Positions 31,906 through 43,450 are shown, counted from the first letter of the stretch. The stretch is DNA of 64,000 nt from Hermatobates lingyangjiaoensis (GCA_026182355.1 JAPFBL010000535.1:1-64000), one strand, 5' to 3'. Program-made: numbers and translations. Notes: generated from the letters alone by a model not told the origin.

Positions 31906-33000
31906 TTGTCACTATGGGTGAGATATTTTATCATTAGCTATACGAATTTATATCTTACAATAGTCGCTATGCATGCTTTGCTATCCCAAATATTTGTTGG
32001 ATGTTTAAAAAAAAAATCTGTTCTTTAAACCATTGGCTGGCCTCTTTAAAATTTTTCTATTTCTTTCTCAATACTATAAAACGCCTTAAAAGGTTTCAAC
32101 ATATTTCTTCCTCTACATTTATCGCCTGAAACTCACTTACTGCTTACCCCCTATTTTGTAAGAGGACCTTTGTTTCTTTTTTTCTAGGGTAGTCTAGACT
32201 CTGGACCATTTGTCTACATGTCTTTGGCTAATTTACTATGATAAATTACCTTAAGACCAACGCACAATAGCTAGGAAATCAGCAAAGTAAATGCAGAAGC
32301 TGCTGCAAATTTTAATTAAAATTTTATAAAATCTATATAATTCGAACATTTTATAAAATAAATAGCGATATTATGTTTTCAAAAATGTTTTATTTGTTAC
32401 CATTTGATTAAAAATATACCATGTATTTTGACTTCTAGGTCAAAAAAAAAATTAATTATAATAATTTGCCTAGATATTTCTAGAATGGTTGGTTAGGTGA
32501 AGAATGACTTGTCAGTTGACCGGGGTCATAGTAAACATGGGGCAAGTCACAGTGCATGCATGTCTGACCTCTTTCAAATATAGTTTCCCTCGGGGTTTTC
32601 TTGGACAGTATCCAATCGGTCTCGCAAGGTTAAACGGGCATTTTTGATTTCCTTCATCGGCTTAAAATGACTTTATCCATTTAGTTGTTTTGTAAATAAT
32701 AACAAAAGGAAACAGTCTTCGAATAATCTTTATATATAAAATACAAAGTTTGTCTGTCTGTCTGCTATAGAAACAAAACTTGAGTCTTTTCGATATATAG
32801 AAAGAAATATATTGATCTTATGTAACTTTTTTTCAGGGGGAACTAACTATGGCATTTTGATTTTTATCGGGGTTCTTTTTTTGATTTTTGAGGCCTAAAA
32901 CAAGAATGGGAAAATCTTTCTTGGAGTAAATGCCATTTTAGCACCGTACACTTCTCCAAAAGACCACAATGAATGGACAAGCAATTTCTTATATAATATG
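31906..33000. other. AT-rich stretch, no gene seen
   Basis: TATATATAAAATACAAAGTT, TGTCTGTCTGTCTG at 32731-32765 resembles the start at 59270-59300 (TATATAAAGTTCGTAAGTTT), possibly the end of an unidentified element. Otherwise no feature recognised. Confidence 0.45.
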
Positions 33001-33004
33001 GTAG

Positions 33005-33150
33005 TTATAAAAAGATTTCACATAAACACGTGAAATAACAATCAATGATCAAACCGCAATATGAAAATGGGAAAACAAGAATAAGATCTTTCAACCGTAA
33101 CAAGCGGTCTTTGTCAGAGTCAAAAACCCAACTGGACTGGCAGTTCAGTT
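33005..33150 (-). repeat. Family B terminal repeat
   Basis: CACGTGAAATAAC, GATCAAACCGCAATATG and (minus) CTGACAA, A, GACCG/CGGTT, GAAAG. The core has CTGACAA instead of CTGACGA. Confidence 0.7.
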
Positions 33151-33239
33151 GGGAAAAAAAAAATTTTTTTTCCTACTAGTTGTTTTTACTGGACCAACCC
33201 TTCAGCACATCATCCTTGGTGTCTTCCTGATGATGAACA

Positions 33240-34865
33240 TAAAGAGGAAGGAAGACGGAGTGAGAGGGGGAAAGGGCGGAGGGGAGGGAGAGGGAGGGAG
33301 TGAGAGAAAGGGAGGATGAGAGAGAGAGGGAGGGTGAGGGGAGGAGAGGGTGAGAGAAAGGGAGAATGAGAGAGAGAGGGAGGGTGAGGGGAGGGAGAGG
33401 GAAAGAGTGATAGAGAGGGAGGGAGTGAGAGAATGAGAGAGAGAGGGAGGGTTAGGGGAGGAGAGGGTGAGAGAAAGGAAGAGAGAGAGAAGGAGGGTGA
33501 GGGGAGGAGAGGGTGAGAGAAAGGGAGAATCAGAAAGAGAGAGAGAGAGGGAGGGTGAGGGGAGGAGAGGGTGAGAGAAAGGGAGGATGAGAGAGAGAGA
33601 GGGAGGGTGAGGGGAGGAGAGGGTGAGAGAAAGGGAGGATGAGAGAGAGAGAGAGGGAGGGTGAGGGGAGGAGAGGGTGAGAGAAAGGGAGGATGAGAGA
33701 GAGAGAGAGGGAGGGTGAGAGAAAGGGAGAATGAGAGAGAGAGGGAGAGTGAGGGGACAGAGAGGGAAAGAGTGATAGAGGGAGGGTTAGGGGAGGAGAG
33801 GGTGAGAGAAAGGGAGAGAGAGGGGGTGAGGGGAGGAGAGGGTGAGAGAAAGGGAGAGAGAGGGGGGTGAGGGGAGGAGAGGGTGAGAGAAAGGGAGAGA
33901 GAGGGGGTGAGGGGAGGAGAGGGTGAGAGAAAGGGAGAGAGAGGGGGTGAGGGGAGGAGAGGGTGAGAGAAAGGGAGGATGAGAGAGAGAGATGGGTGAG
34001 AGAAAGGGAGAGAGAGGGGGGTGAGGGGAGGAGAGGGTGAGAGAAAGGGAGAGAGAGGGAGGTGAGGGGAGGAGAGGGTGAGAGAAAGGGAGAAGAGGGG
34101 GGTGAGGGGAGGAGAGTGTGAGAGAAAGGGAGGATGAGAGAGAGAGAGGGAGGGTGAGAGAAAGGGAGAGAGAGAGGGGTGAGGGGAGGAGAGGGTGAGA
34201 GAAAGGGAGAATGAGAGAGAGAGAGGGAGGGTGAGAGAAAGGGAGGATGAGAGAGAGAGAGAGGGAGGGTGAGAGAAAGGGAGAGAGAGGGGGGTGAGGG
34301 GAGGAGAGGGTGAGAGAAAGGGAGAGAGAGGGGGGTGAGGGGAGGAGAGGGTGAGAGAAAGGGAGAGAGAGGGGGGTGAGGGGAGGAGAGGGTGAGAGAA
34401 AGGGAGGATGAGAGAGAGAGGGAGGGTGAGAGAAAGGGAGGATGAGAGAGAGAGGGAGGGTGGAGAGAGAGGGAGGGTGAGAGAAAGGGAGAATGAGAGA
34501 GAGAGGGAGGGTGAGGGGACGGAGAGGGAAAGAGTGATAGAGAGGGAGGGTTAGGGGAGGAGAGGGTGAGAGAAAGGAAGAGAGAGGGGGGTGAGGGGAG
34601 GAGAGGGTGAGAGAAAGGGAGAATGAGAGAGAGAGGGAGGGTGAGGGAAGGGAGAGGGAAAGAGTGATATAGAGGGAGGGTTAGGGGAGGAGAGGGTGAG
34701 AGAAAGGAAGATTGTGAGAGAGAGAGAGAGAGAGAGAAAGAATGAGGGAGGGCGAGGGTAGGAGGGGGTGGGAGAGTAGAAGAGGGAGAAGGAGGAAGAG
34801 AGAGAGACGGAGTGGAGATGGAGGGCGAGAGAGAGAGGGAGAGAGGGAGGGAGAGAAAAGGTGAG
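33240..34865 (+). repeat. 1.6-kb polypurine minisatellite
   Basis: Almost pure A/G, built from GGGAGGATGAGAGAGAGAG, GGAGGGTGAGGGGAGGAGAG and GGTGAGAGAAA modules, with higher-order blocks of about 50-100 bp. The 451-codon minus frame (33530-34885; Ser/Leu/Pro) exists only because the tract lacks stops. It is not considered a gene. Confidence 0.9.
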
Positions 34866-35148
34866 TAAAATACAATTAAAGACATTGAGCCGAAGGTCTT
34901 CCTTTAAGAGGGAGTGTGTGTGTGATTGTGTATCCTTGTCTTTTGGCCGTCTGTTTACAAGGGTGTGGCACGTGATCATCCCCTAACCAAACACTTGCCA
35001 CCCCTAACAACCCTCTCGTCAAACTCACTCTACCTCCCCCACTATATCCCTAATTATACCATCAAACAAGTCTCTTTTCATTCTCTTAAATTACTAGAAG
35101 TTACCTTATTGGGAATAATACGCTACATATTACTATTATTATTATTAC

Positions 35149-35188
<40 letters not shown>

Positions 35189-35396
35189 GTATATTATCAT
35201 ATAACATAATAATATATTATGATTATTCGCAATTCATTGTAATATATATTGCGAATAATTTATACATACAGTTAAAATAATACCTCTGAATATAATACTC
35301 GTTTAACTAGGAACAATTATTCAGCAATGAAGAGGTTTTACATCCTTCCAAATTAAATAATTTTTACAGTTAATTATAATTACATTTAAAAAAAAG
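34866..35396. other. AT-rich stretch with (ATT)n
   Basis: (ATT)n at about 35128-35187. A poly-Leu frame runs across it by composition. No gene seen. Confidence 0.5.
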
Positions 35397-35498
35397 ACCG
35401 GGTGAGTCAGTTGGGTTTTTGACTCTGACAAAGTCCGCTTGTTACGGTTGTTCTTTGTACTTTGAAAAACTACAATTTTCTTATTGTAGTTTGATCAT

Positions 35499-35532
<34 letters not shown>

Positions 35533-35776
35533 GTTTGATTAAATAATACGCCATATTTACGGTTGATTAGTTTCCTTGTGTATTTCTCAAGGGATCTGAA
35601 TAATCTTCTTGTACAAAGAAGATTAATCAGAATAATCAGAAGCAGAATAATCTGCTTTGTACAAGAAGAGTATTCAGATCCCTTGAGAAATACACAAGGA
35701 AACTAATCAACCGTAAATATGGCGTATTATTTAATCAAACCTGTATAAATGAAGGACTGCTTCCTAAATATACTAA

Positions 35777-35809
<33 letters not shown>

Positions 35810-35820
35810 ATAAAAATTTA
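35397..35820. repeat. Family B end, then head-to-head PLE ORF palindrome
   Basis: 35405-35500 is a family B end with a broken core, then (TA)n. 35525-35745 is a mirror pair. The plus arm (35655-35785) reads FRSLEKYTRKLINRKYGVLF then NQTCINEGLLPKYTNIY and enters (TA)n; the minus arm carries the same frame backwards to its own (TA)n at 35500-35529. Both heads thus end at the same TYR-THR-ASN position. Confidence 0.8.
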
Positions 35821-36035
35821 AATTACACAAAGCACGACACAGAAAAGAGAATACAAAGAAAACTTACAGAATTCAATATTTCGAACTGTTGTTCGTCATC
35901 AGGAGAGTAGACTAGTAGAGAGGACGAAGTGAGAGAGATCTCCCCACGTCGAAGAACGGAGCGCGAATGAAGAAATAAAGAGTCAACCGAAGAGAGCAGC
36001 ACTAGCGTAAAAAAGGAGGTAGGCACTAAACGTCG
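35820..36035 (-). repeat. PLE terminal repeat (family I)
   Basis: The minus strand reads CTGATGA, C, GAAC-aaca-GTTC, GAAATATTGAATTC at 35907 down to 35870. The 67-codon frame is likely incidental. Confidence 0.65.
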
Positions 36036-36332
36036 GAGAACGGAGAAAGCAAAAACAATAGATAAAATTATAAAATTAAAAATTATAAATTAAAAATTAT
36101 AAAAAAGGAAATAATAAAAAAAATAAATAAATAAATAAAATAAAAAATATATATAATAAAAAAAGGGGAAAAAAATATATAAAATAAAATAAAAATAAAA
36201 AATATATATATATATGAATATGAATATATAAGTTAAAAATAAAAGGAAAAACAAATAAAAGTTAACGCTTCTGATTTAAACCGGGATCTGATCGGGCCCC
36301 CAATAACCATATGTGGGCCTCCTCAGACGCTC

Positions 36333-36394
<62 letters not shown>

Positions 36395-36674
36395 TGTGTA
36401 ATTATATATGTATAATTCACATACTTTTTCCTGTTAAAAATTTTGTTTTTTCACAGTAAAAAAAACCTTAAAATAAATATGTTATAATAATAATTATTAT
36501 CCACCATATTCTACTCGAAATAGTGATCCGTCATATATTTTTTTTCAACAGCCAACAAGTTGATTAAGATAAATTCAGACCAACTCCAGGACAGGGGACT
36601 AGACATTAGGGGGTGACACAAATGGACATTATAAAGCTCGTAAATTGACCGTGTCGTGTATTGTATTGTGACCG

Positions 36675-36742
<68 letters not shown>

Positions 36743-36904
36743 TTTTAACCCTTTGGCTGCAGTTCTCTCTGGTCAAGTATTCTATTGAAGCAAAAAAGAG
36801 ACAAACTGAAAATTAATCTATATGAAAACAAGTATTAAATAAAATTAATTATCTCGAAAAGAAAATAGTACCAATCAATTAAAACAAATAATTAAAAACT
36901 CTTT
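36036..36904. other. A/T low-complexity, (TA)n and (GT)n
   Basis: AAATAA-type runs at 36060-36220; (TA)n 36337-36390; (GT)n 36678-36740 (over 30 repeats). No gene seen. Confidence 0.7.
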
Positions 36905-37420
36905 TAAACAGTCCTAACATAGTGTAATCAGTTATTATGGTGGTATTTACTCATTGTAGGGTAAAAAGCTAATGAAATGGTCTCCACATGTAAAAATTTA
37001 ATCGTAGTGTTCTACGATTTAAAAAAGGGAGAAAAAGGGTTCTTGCTCAGGCATTAACTAATGCCGAAACAACTTAGTTAATGCCTGAAGAAGAACACTA
37101 CGCGTTCGAAACGCGTTGTTTTTACGATTAAATTTTTATATATGGAGACCATTTCATTAGCTTTTTAAACAGAGTTCTACCATAGACACTAACCCTTAGT
37201 TAATGCCTGAAGAAGAACACTACGTGTTCGAAACGTGTTGTTTATACCATTAAATTTTTATATGTGGAGACCATTTCATTAGCTTTTTAAAAAGAGTTGG
37301 ACCATAGACACTAACCCGTAGTTAATGCCTGAAGAAGAACACTACGCGTTCGAAACGCGTTGTTTATACGATTAAATTTTTATATGTGGAGACCATTTCA
37401 TTAGCTTTTTACATTACAAT
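36905..37420 (+). repeat. Family G: inverted first copy and three tandem ends
   Basis: GTGGTATTTACTCATTGTAG and GTCTCCACATGTAAAAATTT (minus orientation) are followed by three direct copies at about 37078, 37197 and 37319. Each has CTGAAGA, A, GAACAC-tac-G(C/T)GTTC, GAAACG(C/T)G and ends GTGGAGACCATTTCATTAGC. The middle copy's GTG makes the 6-bp stem complete. Confidence 0.75.
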
Positions 37421-37489
37421 CTTTAATCAAGTACTAAGAAAAAAAAAAGTTTCCATTTTTATTTATATTGTTATAGCTTCTCGACCACT

Positions 37490-37645
37490 GATTTATCAAG
37501 TTCGCAAAAGAGGTTTCTTGAGGATTTTTTGGTCAAAAAAAAACTCATCTCCTGATTATATACCGATGTTTCGCCAAAAATTCTTTGACATTTTCAAGGT
37601 TAAAAAACAACTTATTAACGACATAAGTAGAGCAAGACTACTTAT
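37490..37645 (-). repeat. Family K terminal repeat
   Basis: The minus strand reads CTTGAAAA, T, GTCAAA-gaatt-TTTGGC, GAAACATC. Related copies lie at 55480 and 55905. Confidence 0.65.
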
Positions 37646-37717
37646 GTAGTCATCCACGGAATACCAACCAACAGAAAACAAAAAAATAAACTATAATTCA
37701 GTAACAAGAAAACCACA

Positions 37718-37882
37718 GTGTTATTTTCAATGTACCACATTCGAAGCATGTCGACTAGCAATACTGGTGATAAGCTTTATAGTTTTAATGAAGAGACTAG
37801 GAAGGAATACCGGAAACTGGAGAAATTGTGTAAGAAACAGATACAAGCCAAATATGAGGCGTTATTTAACAATATATATAAA
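37718..37882 (+). pseudogene. PLE N-terminal ORF fragment
   Basis: Frame MLFSMYHIRSMSTSNTGDKL, YSFNEETRKEYRKLEKLCKK, QIQAKYEALFNNIY then joins family B sequence (KKLSHKHVK). The 5' part overlaps the GAAGCATGTCGACTAGCAAT terminal-repeat end seen at 1090-1210. Best preserved member of this lineage, but only ~54 codons. Confidence 0.65.
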
Positions 37883-38230
37883 AAGCTTTCACATAAACAC
37901 GTGAAATAACAATCAATGATCAAACCACAATAAGAAATGGGAAAACAAGACTAAGATCTTTCAACCGTAACAAGCGGTCTTCGTCAGAGTCAAAAACCCA
38001 ACTGAACACTAGATGCAGAAAACATCTGGTGGGGAGTTGAGAAGAGTGCGAGGGAAGAGTGGTATTTTAAAAGGGTGAAAGTGCAGGAAAGGACTAATGT
38101 CCAGAAAGGGATGTTTGGGGAAACAAAGGAGTACAGTAAAAAAAAGTAAAAAACTATCCGCTAGCTGTCAACCCTCTTTGAAGAGGGTTGTATATACTAT
38201 ATATGTTGTATATACAATATATATATATAT
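37866..38230 (-). repeat. Family B end and linked sequence
   Basis: CACGTGAAATAAC...CGTCAGAGTC (core on minus strand), then ACACTAGATGCAGAAAACAT and GGACTAATGTCCAG, a segment also found inverted at 57110-57250 and 6441-6560. Ends in (TA)n. Confidence 0.65.
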
Positions 38231-39070
38231 ATACAAAAGGCATTATTTTTGTATTAATAATAGTTCTATAAGCACAACTTATATAATACATCGTGATAAG
38301 ATATATACCATAATTGCAATTTATTTATTTATAAGTTTATTTTCGATTATATAACAGCAGAAAGTTAATAGAAAAACGAAATAACTGTCTTTAATTACTG
38401 ACACCTGTTAATGCGTTTCAGTCGATATCGAGCCGATAAGAATATCGAGCTAAACTATATAACAGGTCTGATAGAACGAGCTCAATAGCGCTGCTAGCTT
38501 ATAGTTAAAACTAGTACTGCCATTTAATAGGTGAGTCATACTTCAAAAAAACAGAACAGCAGTGAAAATAAAATATCCCTCATGTCAGCAATGGAATTAT
38601 TTTGACTAGATGTACCTAGTATTAAGTATTCATTCGTCTGAATATTTGGTATACATATATATATATATTAAATCCCTCAATTAATGGCCAGACATGCGAT
38701 ATGGGTATAATACCAAGCATGAAAATTTTTGAAAACAGTTACAAAAAATTAGGGATGCTAATTAATTGGCCTACGACAGGATGACAAACTGTTTTCAATT
38801 TGGTAACTTGTTTTGACCTGCTAACTTTTATTTATATTCTTTAGTTTATTTCAAAATTGTTTAAATTCTTTGATTGTTTTTTTAAAAATTTTAAATTTTC
38901 AAAAACGTTTAAAGACCCTACCTACGTACCTACCTACCTAAGACCTACATGAAGATGACTAGAGAAAGTCGAAAGCTAGTATAGAATGGTCTTGTAAGTT
39001 ATGTTAGTTTTCAATTGTATTTGAATTGTTGACATCTATTAAAGTGTATCAAAAAAGTGTCTCAATGTCC
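38231..39070. other. AT-rich stretch with one core-like site
   Basis: 38942-38975 reads ATGAAGA, T, GACT-agagaa-AGTC, GAAAGC. The CTACCTACGTACCTACC run precedes it. No gene seen. Confidence 0.5.
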
Positions 39071-39425
39071 TTTGGATAACTCATTTAGGAATTACCACCT
39101 TATATTCGTAAGACTGTCAGGAGACTGGAACAGCTTAGTTTAAAAGTCGTTAATACCGAAGCTGCGGTACATTTCAACAAAGTATGCCTCCAAGAAGATT
39201 TGCTGCCAACCTATACTAATATATATATATATAAGACTTGCTATTCTTCTTCAACATTCCTACTACATTTTTTCGTTTTCTTTGTGGCCAACCTGTACAT
39301 ATTCCGTGAAGCTGTTCAGTTGGCTTTCGTCTTCTCGCCACTCAACTACTTCCTTTCCTGAGGACGTACGTTAAAAGGGTCGAAATATTGAATATTAGTC
39401 CTAGTTTCCTTTTCTCCTTCGTGTT
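39071..39425 (+). pseudogene. PLE N-terminal ORF fragment, then terminal repeat
   Basis: 39089-39218 reads LPPYIRKTVRRLEQLSLKVV then NTEAAVHFNKVCLQEDLLPT YTN and meets a short TA tract. 39358-39395 has CTGAGGA, C, GTAC..GGTC, GAAATATTG, a decayed family F-like core. Confidence 0.6.
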
Positions 39426-39509
39426 TCTCAATGCTTTCAAAGTATATATATACTTTTATATATATTATAAAATTATATACTATGAGTTAGCTTCAGCTAA
39501 TCAAAGGGA

Positions 39510-39600
39510 CTACTTCTGCCCGATGACGACGACTGTCGAAATATCGTTCTGAGTCTTTTTTGTGTGTGTCTTTATTTGTTTTTCTCTTTCCTGTGTGGAT

Positions 39601-39659
<59 letters not shown>

Positions 39660-39740
39660 CACACAGGAAAGAGAATAACAAATAAAGACACACACAAAAA
39701 AGACTCAGAACGATATTTCGACAGTCGTCGTCATCTATAT
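39510..39740. repeat. Tail-to-tail palindrome with (TA)n at its centre
   Basis: The left arm 39518-39600 (CGATGA, C, GAC-gact-GTC, GAAATATCG..TTTCCTGTGTGGA) and its mirror 39658-39738 meet across (TA)n at 39600-39655. Here the cores point inwards toward the TA tract, the reverse of the head-to-head palindromes. Confidence 0.8.
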
Positions 39741-39744
39741 ATAT

Positions 39745-39895
39745 AAACTAGAATTTAAAAAGAACACATAGAAAGGAAATCACTGAACTCACTACTATAT
39801 TTCGATGTCCTCGTCTTCAGGAAAAGAAGTGAATCGCTCCAAAGGCTGATAGCGACTGTAAATAAATATATATATATATATATATGAACTACACG
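39745..39895 (-). repeat. PLE 3' end (family C) and (TA)n
   Basis: Same ~110 bp as 23045-23150 on the minus strand, followed by (TA)n. Confidence 0.75.
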
Positions 39896-39959
39896 GTTCA
39901 TTAACAACCGTGCAGTCCCTCCTGATGTACGAGTACATCATAATTCTGGTCCTAGGAGG

Positions 39960-40215
39960 GATCGCAGTGACTCTACTTTCCTCATCACCACTTATATTTT
40001 CCTGGTGCTCATAGGCTGCTCGCAGTTATCAAGAAATTCTTCCCTCTACTTCCTTCTTCCACGTGTTCTTCTTCAGAGAGACACCTTCTATTTCTTTCCG
40101 CAAACCTGCTAATCTGAAGATCTGTCTTTTCCCATATCTCTTCTCCCAAGCCTCCCAATACTGGCGGTGGTATGGTTCAATGCGGACGTCGTGGTCGTCT
40201 CACGTGTCCCAGAGA
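39960..40215 (+). pseudogene. PLE RT-endonuclease linker, frameshifted
   Basis: One frame reads RSYQEILPSTSFFHVFFFRE then TPSISFRKPANLK, matching the region between the reverse transcriptase and endonuclease of PLEs (the F-R-K/R-P-x-N-L-K motif). One frame on, KPPNTGGGMVQCGRRGRLTC P matches the Cys-rich start of the 20621 endonuclease. Sequence identity ends abruptly after TGTCCC. A stop and at least one frameshift make it dead. Confidence 0.65.
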
Positions 40216-40419
40216 GTAAAACGGTCACCTTACTCGCATCCGAGGAGCCATGTATCTGGTTTTTAAATGCACGTTGTAAACCAGGTTTGAATTTAAAAAG
40301 ATAGGGCTGTTCTAAATAGTTAGATTTTAGTTTACGTTTGACTATTTCTATTACTATTATTATGTTTATTTTAAACTATTATTTATACAACTTTATTTTA
40401 GCGGTCTATTTTAGTTTAT

Positions 40420-40577
40420 TTCTTCAACCGTAACAAGCGGTCTTCGTCAGAGTCAAAAACCAAACTGTTGGAAGTTGGGACGAAGACCGTTTGTAACTGT
40501 TGAAAGATCTTAGTCTTGTTTTCCCATTTCACATTGTGCTTTGATCATTGATTGTTATTTCACGTGTTTATGTGTTA

Positions 40578-40620
<43 letters not shown>

Positions 40621-41225
40621 GTTTCACATAAACACGTGAAATAACAATCAATGATCAAACCACAATAAGAAATGGGAAAACAAGACTAAGATCTTTCAAC
40701 CGTAACAAGCGATCTTCGTCAGAGTCAAAAACCCAACTGAGTTGGGTACTCAGTTACTTTTTCGAAGAAAATACGATCCAAAACGAACAAATATAGTTCA
40801 AAGTACATAACGAAACATAGAGAAATTAAAAATACACAGTCTTTTAAATCAGATAATGCTTCATTTAATTAGTCCCTTGTCTTTGCATTTCATTTTTTAT
40901 TATCAAATTCCATGAGTTGGGTTTTTGACTCTGACGAATACCGCTTGTTTCGGTTGAAAGATCTTAGTCCTTTTTTCCCCATTTCTTATTGTGGTTTAAA
41001 CATTGTTATACATGTATATAGTTCACAAAGGAAAGAGAAAAACAGATAATAACACAGAAAAAAGACTCACAACGATATTTCGACTATTGATAAAAAGATT
41101 TCACATAAACACGTGAAATAACAATCAATGATCAAACCACAATAAGAAAATGGGAAAACAAGACTAAGTCTTGTGATTTGATTGTTATTTCACGTGTTTA
41201 TGTGAAATCTTTATATATATATGAA
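40420..41225. repeat. Cluster of four family B copies
   Basis: Copies at 40425-40600, 40615-40745 (minus), 40900-41005 and 41085-41220 (a small palindrome lacking the core), with (TA)n at 40585-40617 and 41212-41222. Cores vary: GACCG/CTGTT in the first is broken. Confidence 0.7.
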
Positions 41226-43007
41226 AAGTATCTGCCCACTTATTAAGCTTGATTCTTCTTTATCCCAAGACGACAGATATGAAAATATAAAATTGGAAGG
41301 AATAAAATTCACGTTTTTACTTCAACGTTATTTACAAATGTATTTTTATATAATTATACTATTATAAAACAGAATGAATAATCTTTCCCCAATGTTAAAA
41401 TTGAATTATATTTTAACAAATTCTACAAAAAAAAAAAGAAGTATAAATAAATGACTAATTTATAAATACGTTATCGAGCCTGATAAGATATTGGCAGACT
41501 GAGAATTGTGAACATCCAAAGAGTCGAATTATAATACGATATTATTAAATAATATTTTGCTTTACCAATCCCCTGCAGTTATCTTTAAAAAATTAAATTG
41601 AATTTAACTGTTGAAAACAAATATTCATCATATTTTAAACTCGTGTTGTTTTCATTATGATAAATAATAATTCTACTCTTAGATAAAGATATACTCAGTT
41701 ATCTTTTTATCTATGCGATCAGACCTGTAATAAATAAAGTCATAATGATGAATTGTAAATAGCTCCAGAATGATGTATTATTTTTATTATTAAATGATTA
41801 CAGTTTTAAACCACAGACAGGAATGAATAGATAAGTTCTTTGAGTGAGAAAATTCATTACTATGAATAACACATAACTTCAATTCATAATACAAAACCCT
41901 TTTATGCATATTACTTAATATGTTCAAAATCGAGAAAATTTAAAAAAAAAAAAAGAAATAATACCATTAAAGACCAATGTTAAAGGAGGTAAGACACAAA
42001 ACATTCATCGACGTAGAACAGCCTCTTTCAAGTGTTTTGCATTAATTTTACTATAGACTGCATGTTATTATTGGGTTGAGGAAATGTCCCATTCCACACA
42101 GCAGGCTCTCCCCTAAATTTACACTCCTATAAATAATTGAGAGTCATTCTTACACACAGGGACCCAACCACAACCTGCCATCACTATTATTTAACGATTT
42201 GCATCTCTAACAGCTCGATTACACTGGTAATTTATATCCTATAATATTCACCATACATACAATGTTTATTTTTTTTTAAAAAAAAAAAAGAAAACTTGTG
42301 AGGGTTTTTCAAAAATATTTATAGCATAGAAAACAATTTTATACCATTCGAACATCGCAGTAAATAACAAAACGCTGAAAATGCCTTCCCATTGTATCAC
42401 AATTATAAATAAAAACCTATGATATATTAAATAATGAATTTAAAAAAAAAATAGTCACAATATGTTCTAACAAAGTTATTGATTGAGAAATATCATTTAT
42501 GAAAGATGATGGAATAGGAATTCCAATAATTGTTTAAGGAATCAAAAGTTATTCTTAGTTCACGATTTCCTCGCATTAAAGCTAATAACGAACCAAGAAA
42601 ATATACTTAGATTTTACAATTACTGTAGTGTAAAATATAGGTATCATTGAAATTACAATTCCTTTTGAGCAACATAGGAACAATTATATCACTTATCTTT
42701 TTTTGCATAATCTAACAGATTAAGTGCTTTTCCTTTTTAAGTAAGTACAATATATTAGTCAACTCACTTTCCACTGCTAACAATAAAATGAAGTAAGTTC
42801 TTATTATACGAAATTATCCCAAACTTGATAATTTGGGCCTCTAAACTTCTGTATCAACAGGATGTAGTCAAAATGTGAAACTATTCTTCTTCAATCTACC
42901 CATATAAAGAATCAGTTGTTAAAATATAATAAAAATAAAACATTTTTTTCTTAGAGCTATGAGAAAAGGCGGGCTGGGCTGATAAGAAATTAGATAAGGG
43001 AACTTAC
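41226..43007. other. Quiet AT-rich stretch, no gene seen
   Basis: No (TA)n, palindrome or SINE. The change in texture from the repeat-dense left half is clear. It may be intron or intergenic sequence. Confidence 0.5.
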
Positions 43008-43105
43008 CGTAATGTCCTGACACTTGTACAAGTAAATAGAAACCAAATCAGTGGAGTACAGACACATAGGATGTAGAATTGGGTTTTTCACTCTTACATC
43101 CGTCC
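43008..43105 (-). CDS. Candidate 98-nt internal exon, function unknown
   Basis: The minus strand has an acceptor (GGTTTCTCACAAG|) and donor (ACG|GTAAGT, perfect consensus). Only one frame is open: two bases, then TDVRVKNPILHPMCLYSTDL and VSIYLYKCQDIT, ending in phase 0. It needs an upstream exon ending in phase 1, which the 48737-48848 candidate provides. Protein family not recognised. Composition is richer in GC than its surroundings. Confidence 0.4.
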
Positions 43106-43369
43106 CTTGTGAGAAACCAGAAACATGTGGTTAATTACGTCACAAACCACGGCGAAATAAAATAGCAAAAAAATATTAAATTTAAAAACAATTAACAACG
43201 TAGAATAGCATTAGTTGAGATGAGTACACCGAAGGAAGTGAAAACACTTGATATAAGAATTTCAACTGATAAGAAAGAGACTTGTTATCTATGTTTACTC
43301 TGATGATAATAGCCGAGGAGAATTGCTAGGGCGATATGGCAGTAAGCAGAACTAACCAGGTTCCGGAGA

Positions 43370-43450
43370 ACAAATCGACTGCGCTGCCCTCTGGGTGTCG
43401 CGAACAGGCCAGTCTTCAGAGGTCCTCGCGCGCTCTTGTGGCAACTTCAA
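43370..43450. promoter_or_regulatory. CpG-rich islet with two CTCF-like sites
   Basis: CTGCCCTCTGGGTG (43385-43398) and, on the minus strand, CCACAAGAGCGCGCG (43442-43428) resemble the CTCF core in opposite orientations. The islet has several CGCG clusters within AT-rich DNA. Could be an insulator, a promoter-proximal element or chance. Confidence 0.3.

Noticed and set aside
31602..31937. 111-codon plus frame and 79-codon minus frame
   Set aside because: Composition artefact of the polypyrimidine tract.
33530..34885. 451-codon minus-strand open frame
   Set aside because: Lies wholly on the polypurine tract and encodes only Ser/Leu/Pro/His-type repeats; open because the tract has almost no T or stop codons.
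37078..37410. CRISPR-like direct repeats
   Set aside because: Three long direct copies of a retroelement end in a eukaryotic context, not short repeats with unique spacers.
39493..39746. Ile-Tyr repeat proteins over TA tracts (also 20483-20698, 24165-24542, 27382-27600)
   Set aside because: IYIYIY frames arise from (TA)n; any flanking residues come from terminal repeats.
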